Below are positions 17,940 to 26,451 of a DNA stretch of 45,173 bases, piece after piece (within the stretch, counting starts at the first letter, position 1; each line of letters opens with the position of its first letter). Source of the stretch: an uncultured Victivallis sp. (GTDB lineage Bacteria; Verrucomicrobiota; Lentisphaeria; Victivallales; Victivallaceae); NCBI GenBank assembly GCA_944389935.1, contig CALXOE010000027.1, positions 1 to 45,173 on the forward strand, in the 5' to 3' direction. A model generated the notes under the pieces. It did not search any database, was not told the origin of the DNA, and saw nothing but the letters and a program-made list of their open reading frames with translations. A program made the position numbers and the translations under genes.

Positions 17940-19384
17940 CGCGCCGCCCTCCCCCTTTTCCGCAGAATCGCGCGGAACGTGACCGCCAATACCAGAGACG
18001 CCAGCGCGAACGACGGCCCGAAGAGCGCCATGAGCAGCTCATTGCCCGGCGAGACGTCCACGAGGCAGAACGGCGTCGTAATCAGCAGGAATTCCACGCT
18101 CACATCGGTCATCCTCGCCACCAGCCCGCAGAGGAGCAGCGGCAGAAAGACGAAGAGAATCACCGTGAACATCCAGAAGCACCATCCCGGCTGCGTGGTC
18201 CAGAAGCTCGACGCCGATATTCCGATCTGGGCGTAGAAGAGGAAATAACAGGCGACCGCGCACCAGCACAGCGCGGCCGTGCCGTTTCTCCCCCCATCCG
18301 ACGAGATCACGAACAGCAGCGCCGACACCGCCCCCATCGCCAGCACGATGAGCCACGACAATCCAATGCCGCCCCACGCCCCGCTCGAAAACAGGAAATA
18401 GACGAAACGCCCCGCCCGGTTGCGCGGCCACGAACGCCGCACGCGCCTGCCCGGATCGAGCCGTTCAAACGCCGCCAGCGTCGCGCAGATCGCGGCGACG
18501 AACGCCCCGCCCGCCTCGAACGCGAACAGCGCCCCCGGGAGCGGATCGATCCGCCCGTCGCTCATCCAGGCGACCGCCAGCCCGGCGAGCAGAGCCGCCC
18601 CCAGCGTCACCGCCAGGAAGATCCGGACCGGCAGCATCCGGTTCGCCTGCCGCGAACTCAACGCCGCCACGCTCAACGCATAAAGCAGCCCGAACGGAAA
18701 GAAGCAGAGCGTGTACCAGAGCAGCACCGACAGCCAGTAGTGCGAATCCGAAAAGCTCAACGACGACACCAGAAATCCGAATAACACGAGCGCGTCGATC
18801 CCCAGGAGGAACATCAACAGAAAGTAGATCCCGATCAGCCAGCGCTTTCCGGCGCATCCGACCAGGATGCCCGCCTGCATCGCGATCAGGAGCGGCGGCA
18901 GAGTCGCCAGCACCGTAACCAGCATGGTCGGCATCGCGATCCCGCGCAGAAAGTACGCGATCACGATGAACGGCAGACAGAGCGCGTAGATGAAAACCGT
19001 CATCACGAACGCCCCGGACAGCTTCCCCAGAATGATCCGGTTCGCCGACAGCATCGTGGTGCGGGAGAAATCCAGCTCCCGGTCGCGCCGCTCCTCCGTG
19101 AACCGCAGCATCGAACCGACTGCGTTCACGAGAAACGCCGCCAGCGCCATTCCCGCCGTCACCATGCCGAACATGAATGCGCCGCTGCCGAAAATTTCGT
19201 TCGCCTCCTCCTCCGCCGACAGCAGCTGAATCATCACGAGCAGCAGCAGCTGCACAAGCAGCAGAACTCCCATGACCGCCAGAATGGCGCGATTGTGGAA
19301 ATACTGCCGCATCTCCTTGATGAACACCGGGTTGAACCAGTCGCTCCAATCCCGGCGGACCGTTTTTTCCGCTGCGTTCGCCAT
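17936..19384 (-). CDS. ABC-2 type transporter permease
   Basis: 482 residues with about twelve hydrophobic segments. The N-terminus NPVFIKEMRQYFHNRA is the amphipathic helix typical of ABC-2 permeases fused or paired with GldA/NatA-like ATPases, and RFTEERRDRELDFSRTTMLS is the coupling region. It starts 1 bp after the stop of the ATPase gene, a strong sign that the two proteins form one transporter. The cargo is unknown; gliding, lipoprotein and antibiotic exporters share this architecture. Confidence 0.85.
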   Translation of the reverse strand: MANAAEKTVRRDWSDWFNPVFIKEMRQYFHNRAILAVMGVLLLVQLLLLVMIQLLSAEEEANEIFGSGAFMFGMVTAGMALAAFLVNAVGSMLRFTEERRDRELDFSRTTMLSANRIILGKLSGAFVMTVFIYALCLPFIVIAYFLRGIAMPTMLVTVLATLPPLLIAMQAGILVGCAGKRWLIGIYFLLMFLLGIDALVLFGFLVSSLSFSDSHYWLSVLLWYTLCFFPFGLLYALSVAALSSRQANRMLPVRIFLAVTLGAALLAGLAVAWMSDGRIDPLPGALFAFEAGGAFVAAICATLAAFERLDPGRRVRRSWPRNRAGRFVYFLFSSGAWGGIGLSWLIVLAMGAVSALLFVISSDGGRNGTAALCWCAVACYFLFYAQIGISASSFWTTQPGWCFWMFTVILFVFLPLLLCGLVARMTDVSVEFLLITTPFCLVDVSPGNELLMALFGPSFALASLVLAVTFRAILRKRGRAAR

Positions 19385-19385
19385 T

Positions 19386-20363
19386 TTACTGCACCTCGCC
19401 GGTGGTGATGCGCATGAAGAGCTCCTCGAGCCCGATCGACTGCCGCATGAATCCCATGACCGGCAGCCCCGCCGCGAACAAGGTGCCCATGACCGGCGGA
19501 ACGAGTTCGTCCCCCCCCTGGATGAACGCCTTGAGCTTCCCCTCCCCCATAATCACAACTTCTTTCACGGCAGGGTGTTCGAGCAGTTTCAGCCGGGCTT
19601 CCTCCGTTTTCGCGCACTGAATCACGACCGTCACCTGCGGCGGCGCGTCCGGGACGCCCGGAGTGTCCGGAGTGCCCGGGGCGGCGCCGCCGGCTTTCGC
19701 GAGCAGCTGGTCGAGCGTCCCGGCCGAGAGGAGTTTCCCCTTTTCGATGATGACCGCCCCGTCGCAGATGTCCTGCAGTTCCGAGAGGATGTGACTCGAG
19801 AGCAGAATCGCCTTGCCCTGTTCGGAGAGGATCTTCAGCAGCGAACGCAGTTCGAGCCGCGCGCGCGGATCGAGTCCCGCGGCGGGTTCGTCCATGATGA
19901 GCACCGCCGGATTGTGCACGAGCGCCCGCGCGAGACTCACGCGCTGTTTCATCCCTTTCGAGAGCCCGGCGAGATATTTGTGGCGGATTCCTCCGAGGTT
20001 CGTGAACTCCTCGATCTCGGCGAGCGCGCGTTTGCGCCTTTCGCCGCGCAGCCCGAAACTGCGCGCGAAGAAGTCGAGGTACTCCCACACCTGAATGTCC
20101 CGGAAATCGGGCAGCGAGTCGGGCATGTATCCGACGACCCTGCGCACCTCCTCCGGGTCGTCCACGACCGAAATCCCGTCGTAAAACACGTCGCCGGAAT
20201 CGGGCAGATCGAGCGTCGCCATCATGCGGATCGTCGTGGTCTTGCCCGCCCCGTTCGGCCCGATGAAGCCGAAGATGTTCCCCGAGGCGAACTCGAAACT
20301 GATGTTGTCCACCGCCCGGGTGGTTCCGAACGTGCGCACAAGATTCCTCACCTGGATTTTCAT
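19386..20363 (-). CDS. ABC transporter ATP-binding protein
   Basis: 325 residues from the ATG at 20363. Walker A GPNGAGKT (35-42), signature LSKGMKQ (133-139), Walker B LIMDEP (154-159) and switch H190 are all intact. After residue about 220 there is a Gly/Pro-rich linker and a roughly 90-residue C-terminal domain of the type seen in NatA/GldA-like ATPases. It lies 1 bp from both neighbours, between the large membrane protein gene and the permease gene, so it should power the permease pair encoded downstream. Confidence 0.95.
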   Translation of the reverse strand: MKIQVRNLVRTFGTTRAVDNISFEFASGNIFGFIGPNGAGKTTTIRMMATLDLPDSGDVFYDGISVVDDPEEVRRVVGYMPDSLPDFRDIQVWEYLDFFARSFGLRGERRKRALAEIEEFTNLGGIRHKYLAGLSKGMKQRVSLARALVHNPAVLIMDEPAAGLDPRARLELRSLLKILSEQGKAILLSSHILSELQDICDGAVIIEKGKLLSAGTLDQLLAKAGGAAPGTPDTPGVPDAPPQVTVVIQCAKTEEARLKLLEHPAVKEVVIMGEGKLKAFIQGGDELVPPVMGTLFAAGLPVMGFMRQSIGLEELFMRITTGEVQ

Positions 20364-20364
20364 T

Positions 20365-22167
20365 CTACTCCTCTCCCGAAAAGCTGTAACGGCCGAACAC
20401 CAGATGGTTCGCCTCAAATTGATCCGGCTTGAATCCCGGCGTGTAGAAAAGCGGCTCCTCCGTGAGCGCCACATAATAACCGCGCGCGAACTCCCTCACG
20501 TTCCGGCGGATGAAATTCTCCTCCGCCCCCGGGGCGTCGGAGCGCTCAAACTGCTTGAGGAGCGCCTCCCACTCCATTTCGCTCCGTCCGGTCCGGAACG
20601 AGGTCGGTTTGAGCTGCACGCGCGCGCCCGGCTCGACCGGGTCGTCGGTCACGAACAGCCGCCCCGCGTCGTCGATGACGCCGAGACCGGTGAGCTTCAC
20701 GCCGAGGCCGTTCACGACGGAAATTCCCCCTTTCTCCCGCACGATCCGGAGCTGTTCGCGCTGCAAAGTCACGCGCTCGACGACGGCGTAGAGCGGAATG
20801 CGCGGCTGGATCAATCCCGACCGGAAATGCTGCCCCTCGTTGAGCGCGAGGTCGATCTCCCCCGCGCCGCAGAAGTTCAGCATGTCGCCCGAGTCGAACC
20901 GCAATCCGCCGCGCGGCGGTATCGGCGCATAAACGCCGAACCGGACGTGCGTCGCGGCGAGGCGGGTCGGCTGGTCCAGCAGCGTGATTCCGGACGCTTT
21001 CGCCCGGGAATACCACCCCTCGTCGACCGTGATGAACCCGATCACGAGCAGACAAAAGAGCAGACTGATCGCCGGCGTCGTCGCCAGCAGCAGCATCTCA
21101 CGATGCAATTTCCTCAGCACAAAATAGTTGACCGGACCGATCAGAATCACGAACGCGACCATCACGAAAAAAAGCCAGTGCAGCGGAATCGTCGGAATCT
21201 CCAGCTTGAGCCCATCCTCGACCGCCGACGAATCCTGCGAAATGCGGCTCGACCCGCCTGTTGTGAGCGAATGCAGAAGCGAAAGCCCCGGCGACGCGGA
21301 GAAGATCCCGCTCTCATCGCTCTGATTGTCCATCCCGAACGGCGAAACATCGACCGCCGCGGTCGCCGCCGCGCTCCCGGGCTGTTCCTCCGGCTCCGGG
21401 CCGTCGGCCGCCTCCGGGAATCCGTCGGGAGGGATCGGGCGGCAGAGAATGCGCGTCCCCCAGCCGTGACTGATTTTCCTCAACCCCTCATCCGGCTCTT
21501 CCCCCTCCGGCCAGGCCGCGTCGGGCGGGACGCAGACCACGAGCGTGCCGCCGCCGAACACCCAGCGCATGAGTGCCGTTTCCACTTCGGTCGGCAGGCG
21601 GTCCGTCGACGAAATCCAGACCGAACGAAGTCCGGAATAGTCGAGCGGCTCCCTCCCCCATTGCGCGACCGGGACGGGGGAGACCCTCACCTGCAACGAG
21701 TTGAGCTTCGAGAGAAACTCCCCGAGCGCGACCGTTCCGGAGACGAGCGTGGTCACGGAAATGCCGCCCCCTCCCGGGGAAAGCGAATGGCGCACCCGGC
21801 GGCCGTTGATCGCCAGCTCGAGCTCCGCGCTGAGATGATTACTGGAATACCGGCTCAAATAGCGGCGGGAGATCACCTGAGGCCATTGGAGCTGCACATT
21901 CCGCACCGCCCCCGGCGGCAGCAGCAGCGACCGTTCCGCCGAAAACGGGAGCCCGGAATCCGCATACATCCGCATCCAGATCGCGGCCGGTCCGCCTCCG
22001 CGGTTCTCGAGCCGGAACTCCCGGATGAAACAGCCGGTTTCGCCCCGCGGCTCCTCGATCATGCCCGGCACCATTTCGATCGAAATTTCGCCGAACTGTT
22101 CGGCCCGGCAGAACCACGCCGCAAAGAGAAGAAGCAGAATGCAGCCCGTTCTCCGGAGTCTCATCAT
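20365..22167 (-). CDS. exported membrane protein of the MoxR-ABC cluster
   Basis: 600 residues. A signal peptide (MMRLRRTGCILLLLFAAWFCRA) leads into a beta-rich extracytoplasmic part to about residue 330, then two transmembrane helices (PLHWLFFVMVAFVILIGPVN and TTPAISLLFCLLVIGFITV) and a second soluble part. The segment VMVAFVILIGPVNYFVLRKL is reminiscent of a stretch common in such proteins next to MoxR/DUF58 genes, but I cannot name the family. Start overlaps the moxR-like stop as ATGATGA. Confidence 0.78.
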   Translation of the reverse strand: MMRLRRTGCILLLLFAAWFCRAEQFGEISIEMVPGMIEEPRGETGCFIREFRLENRGGGPAAIWMRMYADSGLPFSAERSLLLPPGAVRNVQLQWPQVISRRYLSRYSSNHLSAELELAINGRRVRHSLSPGGGGISVTTLVSGTVALGEFLSKLNSLQVRVSPVPVAQWGREPLDYSGLRSVWISSTDRLPTEVETALMRWVFGGGTLVVCVPPDAAWPEGEEPDEGLRKISHGWGTRILCRPIPPDGFPEAADGPEPEEQPGSAAATAAVDVSPFGMDNQSDESGIFSASPGLSLLHSLTTGGSSRISQDSSAVEDGLKLEIPTIPLHWLFFVMVAFVILIGPVNYFVLRKLHREMLLLATTPAISLLFCLLVIGFITVDEGWYSRAKASGITLLDQPTRLAATHVRFGVYAPIPPRGGLRFDSGDMLNFCGAGEIDLALNEGQHFRSGLIQPRIPLYAVVERVTLQREQLRIVREKGGISVVNGLGVKLTGLGVIDDAGRLFVTDDPVEPGARVQLKPTSFRTGRSEMEWEALLKQFERSDAPGAEENFIRRNVREFARGYYVALTEEPLFYTPGFKPDQFEANHLVFGRYSFSGEE

Positions 22168-23210
22168 TTCGCCCCCCCCGGTTCGAGCGCCACTCCGGCG
22201 GGCAGCCCGAGCCCGGCGGGATCGACCTTTTCCAGCAGCAGCCCGATCAGGTCGAAACTCGTCACCTTTTCGAGCCGCGCCTGATAGTTCAGGATCAGCC
22301 GGTGATTCAGCACCGCGGGCGCGACGCTCTTCACATCCTCGAATCCGACCGACGGCCTCCCGGCGAGCAGCGCCGCGGCGCGCGCCGACTCCGCCAGCGC
22401 GATCGCCGCGCGCGGCGAGGCGCCGAACGAGACGAACCGCTCGATCTCCGGCAGCGCCTCCGGAGAGCCGGGGTGCCCCGCCGCCACGAGCCGCGCCATG
22501 TAATTCGCAACCGGTTCGCTCAGATAGATCCGCTCCATCGCGTCGAAGAGTTCCGCGAGTTCCGCGGCGGACACGTGGAACGTCGGGGCGGGCGGTTCGC
22601 CGCGGCGGCGGTTCGAGATGATCTCGGTGAGCACGTCCGCGCCGACGTTTCCAACCGCGATCTTGAAGAGAAACCGGTCGAGCTGCGCCTCCGGAATCGG
22701 ATAGGTGCCCTCGAGTTCGATCGGATTCTGCGAGGCGAGCACGAAAAACGGTTCCGGCAGCGGCCGGGTCTCCCCGAGCAGCGTGACGGCGTGTTCCTGC
22801 ATCGCCTCGAGCATCGCGGACTGCGTCTTCGGGGAAGCGCGGTTGATCTCGTCCGCCAGCACGATGTTCGAGAAGATCGCCCCGGGCTGAAACACCATCT
22901 TCCGCTCCCCGTCCGGCATCATCTGCAATATGTTGCACCCGAGGATGTCGCTCGGCAGCAGATCCGGGGTGAACTGAATGCGCTTGAATTCGAGCGACAG
23001 CAGCGATCCGAGCGCCTTGACCAGCGCGGTCTTGCCGACGCCCGGGAGTCCCTCGAGCAGAATGTGGCCGCGACTCAAAATCCCGATCAGCAGCAGACGG
23101 TGCACCTCGTGGTGGCCGAGCAGAATCCGGTCAAGTTCGTCGAGAATCCGGCATGCCCGCCCGCAGATCGGCCGCAGCTCCTCCGGCGTAATGAGTCCGG
23201 TCTGATTCAT
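22164..23210 (-). CDS. MoxR-family AAA+ ATPase
   Basis: 348 residues from the ATG at 23210, preceded by AAGGAG (10-nt spacing). A second possible start at 23249 has no such site. Walker A GLPGVGKT (54-61), Walker B IVLADEINRA (D120, E121), sensor-1 LASQNP and the conserved EGTYPIPEAQLDRF are typical of MoxR. MoxR ATPases act as chaperones that activate or insert cofactors into VWA-containing complexes. Here DUF58 and two VWA proteins follow in the same operon. Confidence 0.95.
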   Translation of the reverse strand: MNQTGLITPEELRPICGRACRILDELDRILLGHHEVHRLLLIGILSRGHILLEGLPGVGKTALVKALGSLLSLEFKRIQFTPDLLPSDILGCNILQMMPDGERKMVFQPGAIFSNIVLADEINRASPKTQSAMLEAMQEHAVTLLGETRPLPEPFFVLASQNPIELEGTYPIPEAQLDRFLFKIAVGNVGADVLTEIISNRRRGEPPAPTFHVSAAELAELFDAMERIYLSEPVANYMARLVAAGHPGSPEALPEIERFVSFGASPRAAIALAESARAAALLAGRPSVGFEDVKSVAPAVLNHRLILNYQARLEKVTSFDLIGLLLEKVDPAGLGLPAGVALEPGGAK

Positions 23211-23270
23211 GATAAGACAACTCCTTGTTTGGTATCGGGTTTCAGTCAACGTTGCGGTATGTGCCGCCCA

Positions 23271-24719
23271 TCATTTCTCTTTCGGTTTGAAATAGCGCTC
23301 CACGGCGGCCCGGTGCTCGGGATAGATCCGGGCGTCGCGCTGTTCGACTTCGGCATCGCCGCCGCGCAGATGGCCGGCCGCGGCCGCCCGCCGCTCGCTC
23401 CCGTCGACGTCGGGCGCCCCCGCAAACCGCTGAACGACCATGCTCTGCGCCGGATCGTTCACCCCGGCGACGGCGAGATCCGTCTCTTTCCCGGAAAACT
23501 CCGGCGTATTCCCGATGTACCGGAGCATCGCGTCGGCGCGGCCGCGCCCGGGTTCGCCGGCACCGCTCCGCCCTCCGGGCCGAGGCTCACACATCGCGCA
23601 GGCGGCGAGCAGTCCGTCGGCGCCCGGGGCGTTCTTCTCGAGCCACGTGGCGAGATCCTCCCCGTAGGGGCAGCTGCCGGGAGAGGCGCAGGAGCCATCT
23701 CCGCCGTCGCACTGCCCGGGACGGGCGCACCGGGATTTCAGGAGTTTCTGCTCGACGAGTTTCGCGAGTTTCCGTTCGAGTCCGCCCGAGGAGTCGCGCA
23801 TCGCTTCGGCAAGGCGTTTCATCGTTCCGGGGTCGAGTTTTGCAGTCGCGGCGCCGGAATCGGCGAGCATCTTCGCCAGTTCCGGATTCTCCTGCGCGAG
23901 CTCTTCGAGCAGAGCGCTCATCTGCGCCGCGGCCTCGGGGGGGACCTGGTCGAGCGGGAGAGCATTCAGGGAGTCGAGCGCGAGAGAGAGCATGCGCAGC
24001 GTCTCGAGTTCGTTGCGCACCCGTTCGCCGGCCTCCTCTCCCGCGAGATCCACCTTGCGCGCGAGAGCGTCGAGCAGTTCGTAGGTGCGCGCCGTGTCGC
24101 GCGCGTCGTTATCGAGTTCGAGCTCATCGAGCGCGGCATGCATGCCGTCGAGCTCCTCCTCGCGCATGAGCGACTCCTCCTCGAGCACTTCGAGTTTCTG
24201 CTCGAGTTCGGCCGTCTCCGCCGAGATGTCCAGCGCGCAGTGCTCCTGCGGGGCAATGCGCGACTGCGGAATCAGCAGAGTTCCGGCGAGAAACGCCGCG
24301 CCCGCCGCCGGTGCGACCCATTCCCTCGCGCCGCCGGTCCGGATCTTCGGCATCGCGGGCAGGACGATCCGTTCGCGCCATGCGCCCGGCGCCACCTCGA
24401 GCGACGCGGTCAGCAATCCGCCGGAAGCGCCCGCGCCGTCGAGCCACGCCAGCAGCCGCCTGATTCCGGGGAGCTGTTTTGCGGCGGAACACCCGGCGAT
24501 TGCGGCGGAGACGACCAGCGCCGCGACCGCGATTCCCCACGGGACGGCGTCCGGCAGCGGCCGGGCGAAGATCCGCACCGCCAGCACCAGCGCTCCGGCC
24601 GCGAACCACGCCGCGCCGGACGCGCGGAGAAATCCGCGCAGGAACAGCGCCGCCGCGATTCTCCGGCGCAGACGGTGCGCCATACTCTCCGCTCTCCGGA
24701 CGGGATCAAGCTGCTTCAT
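23271..24719 (-). CDS. membrane protein with coiled coil and Cys-rich tail, operon head
   Basis: 482 residues. Three hydrophobic segments occupy about 25-50, 60-78 and 130-150, followed by a long acidic coiled coil (about 160-320, with repeated EELD/ALDEL heptads). The last 150 residues contain cysteine pairs (CARPGQC, CASPGSC, CAMC). I recognise no family, although similar proteins open MoxR clusters in related bacteria. It is the first gene of the nine-gene operon, separated from moxR by 60 bp. Confidence 0.75.
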   Translation of the reverse strand: MKQLDPVRRAESMAHRLRRRIAAALFLRGFLRASGAAWFAAGALVLAVRIFARPLPDAVPWGIAVAALVVSAAIAGCSAAKQLPGIRRLLAWLDGAGASGGLLTASLEVAPGAWRERIVLPAMPKIRTGGAREWVAPAAGAAFLAGTLLIPQSRIAPQEHCALDISAETAELEQKLEVLEEESLMREEELDGMHAALDELELDNDARDTARTYELLDALARKVDLAGEEAGERVRNELETLRMLSLALDSLNALPLDQVPPEAAAQMSALLEELAQENPELAKMLADSGAATAKLDPGTMKRLAEAMRDSSGGLERKLAKLVEQKLLKSRCARPGQCDGGDGSCASPGSCPYGEDLATWLEKNAPGADGLLAACAMCEPRPGGRSGAGEPGRGRADAMLRYIGNTPEFSGKETDLAVAGVNDPAQSMVVQRFAGAPDVDGSERRAAAAGHLRGGDAEVEQRDARIYPEHRAAVERYFKPKEK

Positions 24720-24746
24720 CGTTTCTCCTGCATACGTTCATACGGA

Positions 24747-24774
24747 AACATAACCGATTTTTCGGCAAATACAA
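24747..24774 (-). promoter_or_regulatory. candidate promoter of the MoxR/ABC/VWA operon
   Basis: On the minus strand TTGTAT (24774-24769), a 16-bp spacer and TATGTT (24752-24747) lie about 28 bp before the first gene of the operon. Confidence 0.45.
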
Positions 24775-24820
24775 GAATTCTTTCCGACAAAAAAACGCTT
24801 TATTCCCGCCGCGCGGGCGG

Positions 24821-24870
24821 TTTCCGCCGGTTTCCGCCGGTTTCCGCCGGTTTCCGCCGGTTTCCGCCGG
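24821..24870. repeat. five exact tandem copies of a 10-bp unit
   Basis: TTTCCGCCGG is repeated five times without a mismatch between the divergent operon head and the esterase gene. The 10-bp period places each copy on nearly the same face of the helix. It lies upstream of both candidate promoters. It may bind a regulator cooperatively or be a slippage-prone repeat. Confidence 0.9.
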
Positions 24871-24894
24871 ATGCGACGGAATTTCGCGGAAAAC

Positions 24895-24923
24895 TTGCAT
24901 TCTCCTCCATCGAATGCTATACT
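24895..24923 (+). promoter_or_regulatory. sigma70-type promoter of the sialate O-acetylesterase gene
   Basis: TTGCAT (24895-24900), a 17-bp spacer and TATACT (24918-24923) precede the start codon by 31 bp. AAGGAGG (24944-24950) follows. Confidence 0.75.
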
Positions 24924-24954
24924 AAACTCAACCAGCTCTTGTCAAGGAGGTTTT

Positions 24955-26385
24955 ATGAAAAAACAACTGATCGCCGCCGCGCTCACCGGTGCGGCACTCG
25001 CCCTCGAAGCGGTTGAAACCGCCCCGGTGTTCTCCGACAACATGGTTCTGCAGCGCGACACGCCGATCCGCGTCTGGGGGACCGGGAAATCCGGGGAGAA
25101 AGTGGAAGTCGCGTTCGGCGGCGCCACCGTCCGCGGGAAAGTCGGCGGGAACGGCCGATGGAAACTCGAACTGCCTCCGGCCAAAGCCTCCGCCGCGGGC
25201 GCCGTCCTCACCGTGAAAGGCGACGACGGGACGAAGACGTTCCGGAACGTTCTCGTCGGCGACATCTGGCTCTGCGCCGGGCAGAGCAACATGCAGTGGG
25301 TGCTCAAAAACATCACCGGAGCGGCCGAAGTGGTCGCCGCCGCGGACAATCCGCAGATCCGGCTCTGTCAGGTGCCCCGCGTCTGGAGCCGCACGCCGAT
25401 GACGACCCTCGACATCAGCTGGAAAGTCTGCACGCCGGAAACGGCGCGCGGTTTCTCCGCGGTCGGTTATCTCACCGGAGCGCGGATTCAGAAAGCGACC
25501 GGGGTTCCGGTCGGTCTCATCGACATCTCCTGGGGCGGCTGCCGCGTCGAGGCCATGAGCACGCTCGAGTCGATGAAGAAGTTCAAAACCCTCGAACAGA
25601 CCGCGAAAACCGTCGAAAGCCAGGTCGCCGACATGATGAAGAAGAAAGACGACGAACTGCGCAAGGACAAACAGCGCCTCCCCGTCGCGCTCTTCAATGC
25701 GATGGTTCACCCGCTCGGGCCGTTCGCGGTCAAGGGGATGCTCTGGTATCAGGGGGAGGACAACCACTCCGAGGGTGCGCTCTACGGCGAAAAGCTCAAG
25801 GCGCTCGCGGACACCTGGCGGACGAATTTCGCGAATCCCGACATGCCGATCTACATCGTTCAGCTCCCGCCCTACAAATACGGCAATGAGGACAGCACCC
25901 GGATTCCGAACTTCTGGGCCGCCCAGCAGCGGTTCGCCCAGACCGACAGGAACGCCGGATTCATCGTCGCCACCGACTGCGGCGAGGAGAACGACATCCA
26001 TCCGCGGAACAAGATTCCGCTGGCGGAGCGCCTCGCGAATCTCGTACTGTTCCACACCTACGGGATCGGAGACGACTCCGCGATGGCGCCGACGTTCCGC
26101 AGCGCGAAGCGCGACGGCAACCGGCTCATCGTCGAATTCGACCATGCGAACGGGCTCAAAACCCGCGACGGGAAACCCGTTTCGCACCTGATGCTGGCGG
26201 GGAAAGACAACACGTTCCACCCCGCTTCCGGCGTGATTGAGAACGGCAGACTCATCGTCACATCCGAGCGCGTCGCGGAGCCGCAGCGACTCCGTTTCGG
26301 CTGGGACAAGCTTGCGAATCCGAACCTCGTGAACAGCAAGGGGGTTCCCGCCGCGCCGTTCGACACCGCGGTCAAGGTGAACTGA
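24955..26385 (+). CDS. exported sialate O-acetylesterase (SGNH family)
   Basis: 476 residues. MKKQLIAAALTGAALALEAV is a signal peptide. The catalytic serine motif GQSNM (S111) follows VGDIWLCA, and MLWYQGEDN (262-270) and the D-x-H pair D347/H349 in ENDIHP complete the SGNH triad pattern of sialate 9-O-acetylesterases. FSDNMVLQRDTPIRVWG near the N-terminus is also typical. The enzyme removes O-acetyl groups from sialic acids or other sugars. The sialidase and aldolase genes near 40-42 kb suggest use of host mucin glycans. AAGGAGG fixes the start; strong terminator downstream. Confidence 0.92.
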   Translation: MKKQLIAAALTGAALALEAVETAPVFSDNMVLQRDTPIRVWGTGKSGEKVEVAFGGATVRGKVGGNGRWKLELPPAKASAAGAVLTVKGDDGTKTFRNVLVGDIWLCAGQSNMQWVLKNITGAAEVVAAADNPQIRLCQVPRVWSRTPMTTLDISWKVCTPETARGFSAVGYLTGARIQKATGVPVGLIDISWGGCRVEAMSTLESMKKFKTLEQTAKTVESQVADMMKKKDDELRKDKQRLPVALFNAMVHPLGPFAVKGMLWYQGEDNHSEGALYGEKLKALADTWRTNFANPDMPIYIVQLPPYKYGNEDSTRIPNFWAAQQRFAQTDRNAGFIVATDCGEENDIHPRNKIPLAERLANLVLFHTYGIGDDSAMAPTFRSAKRDGNRLIVEFDHANGLKTRDGKPVSHLMLAGKDNTFHPASGVIENGRLIVTSERVAEPQRLRFGWDKLANPNLVNSKGVPAAPFDTAVKVN

Positions 26386-26410
26386 AGCGCAGGATCGATC
26401 GAGCCACACT

Positions 26411-26451
26411 CCCGGAGCGCTGCGAGACGGCGTTCCGGGGGTATTTTTTTT
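26411..26451 (+). terminator. rho-independent terminator after the esterase gene
   Basis: CCCGGAGCGC (26411-26420) pairs with GCGTTCCGGG (26430-26439, one G-T pair) around a 9-nt loop, followed by an eight-T run ending at 26451. Confidence 0.85.

Noticed and set aside
24821..24870. CRISPR or minisatellite coding region
   Set aside because: The copies are directly adjacent 10-mers without spacers and lie between divergent promoters with no supported frame.
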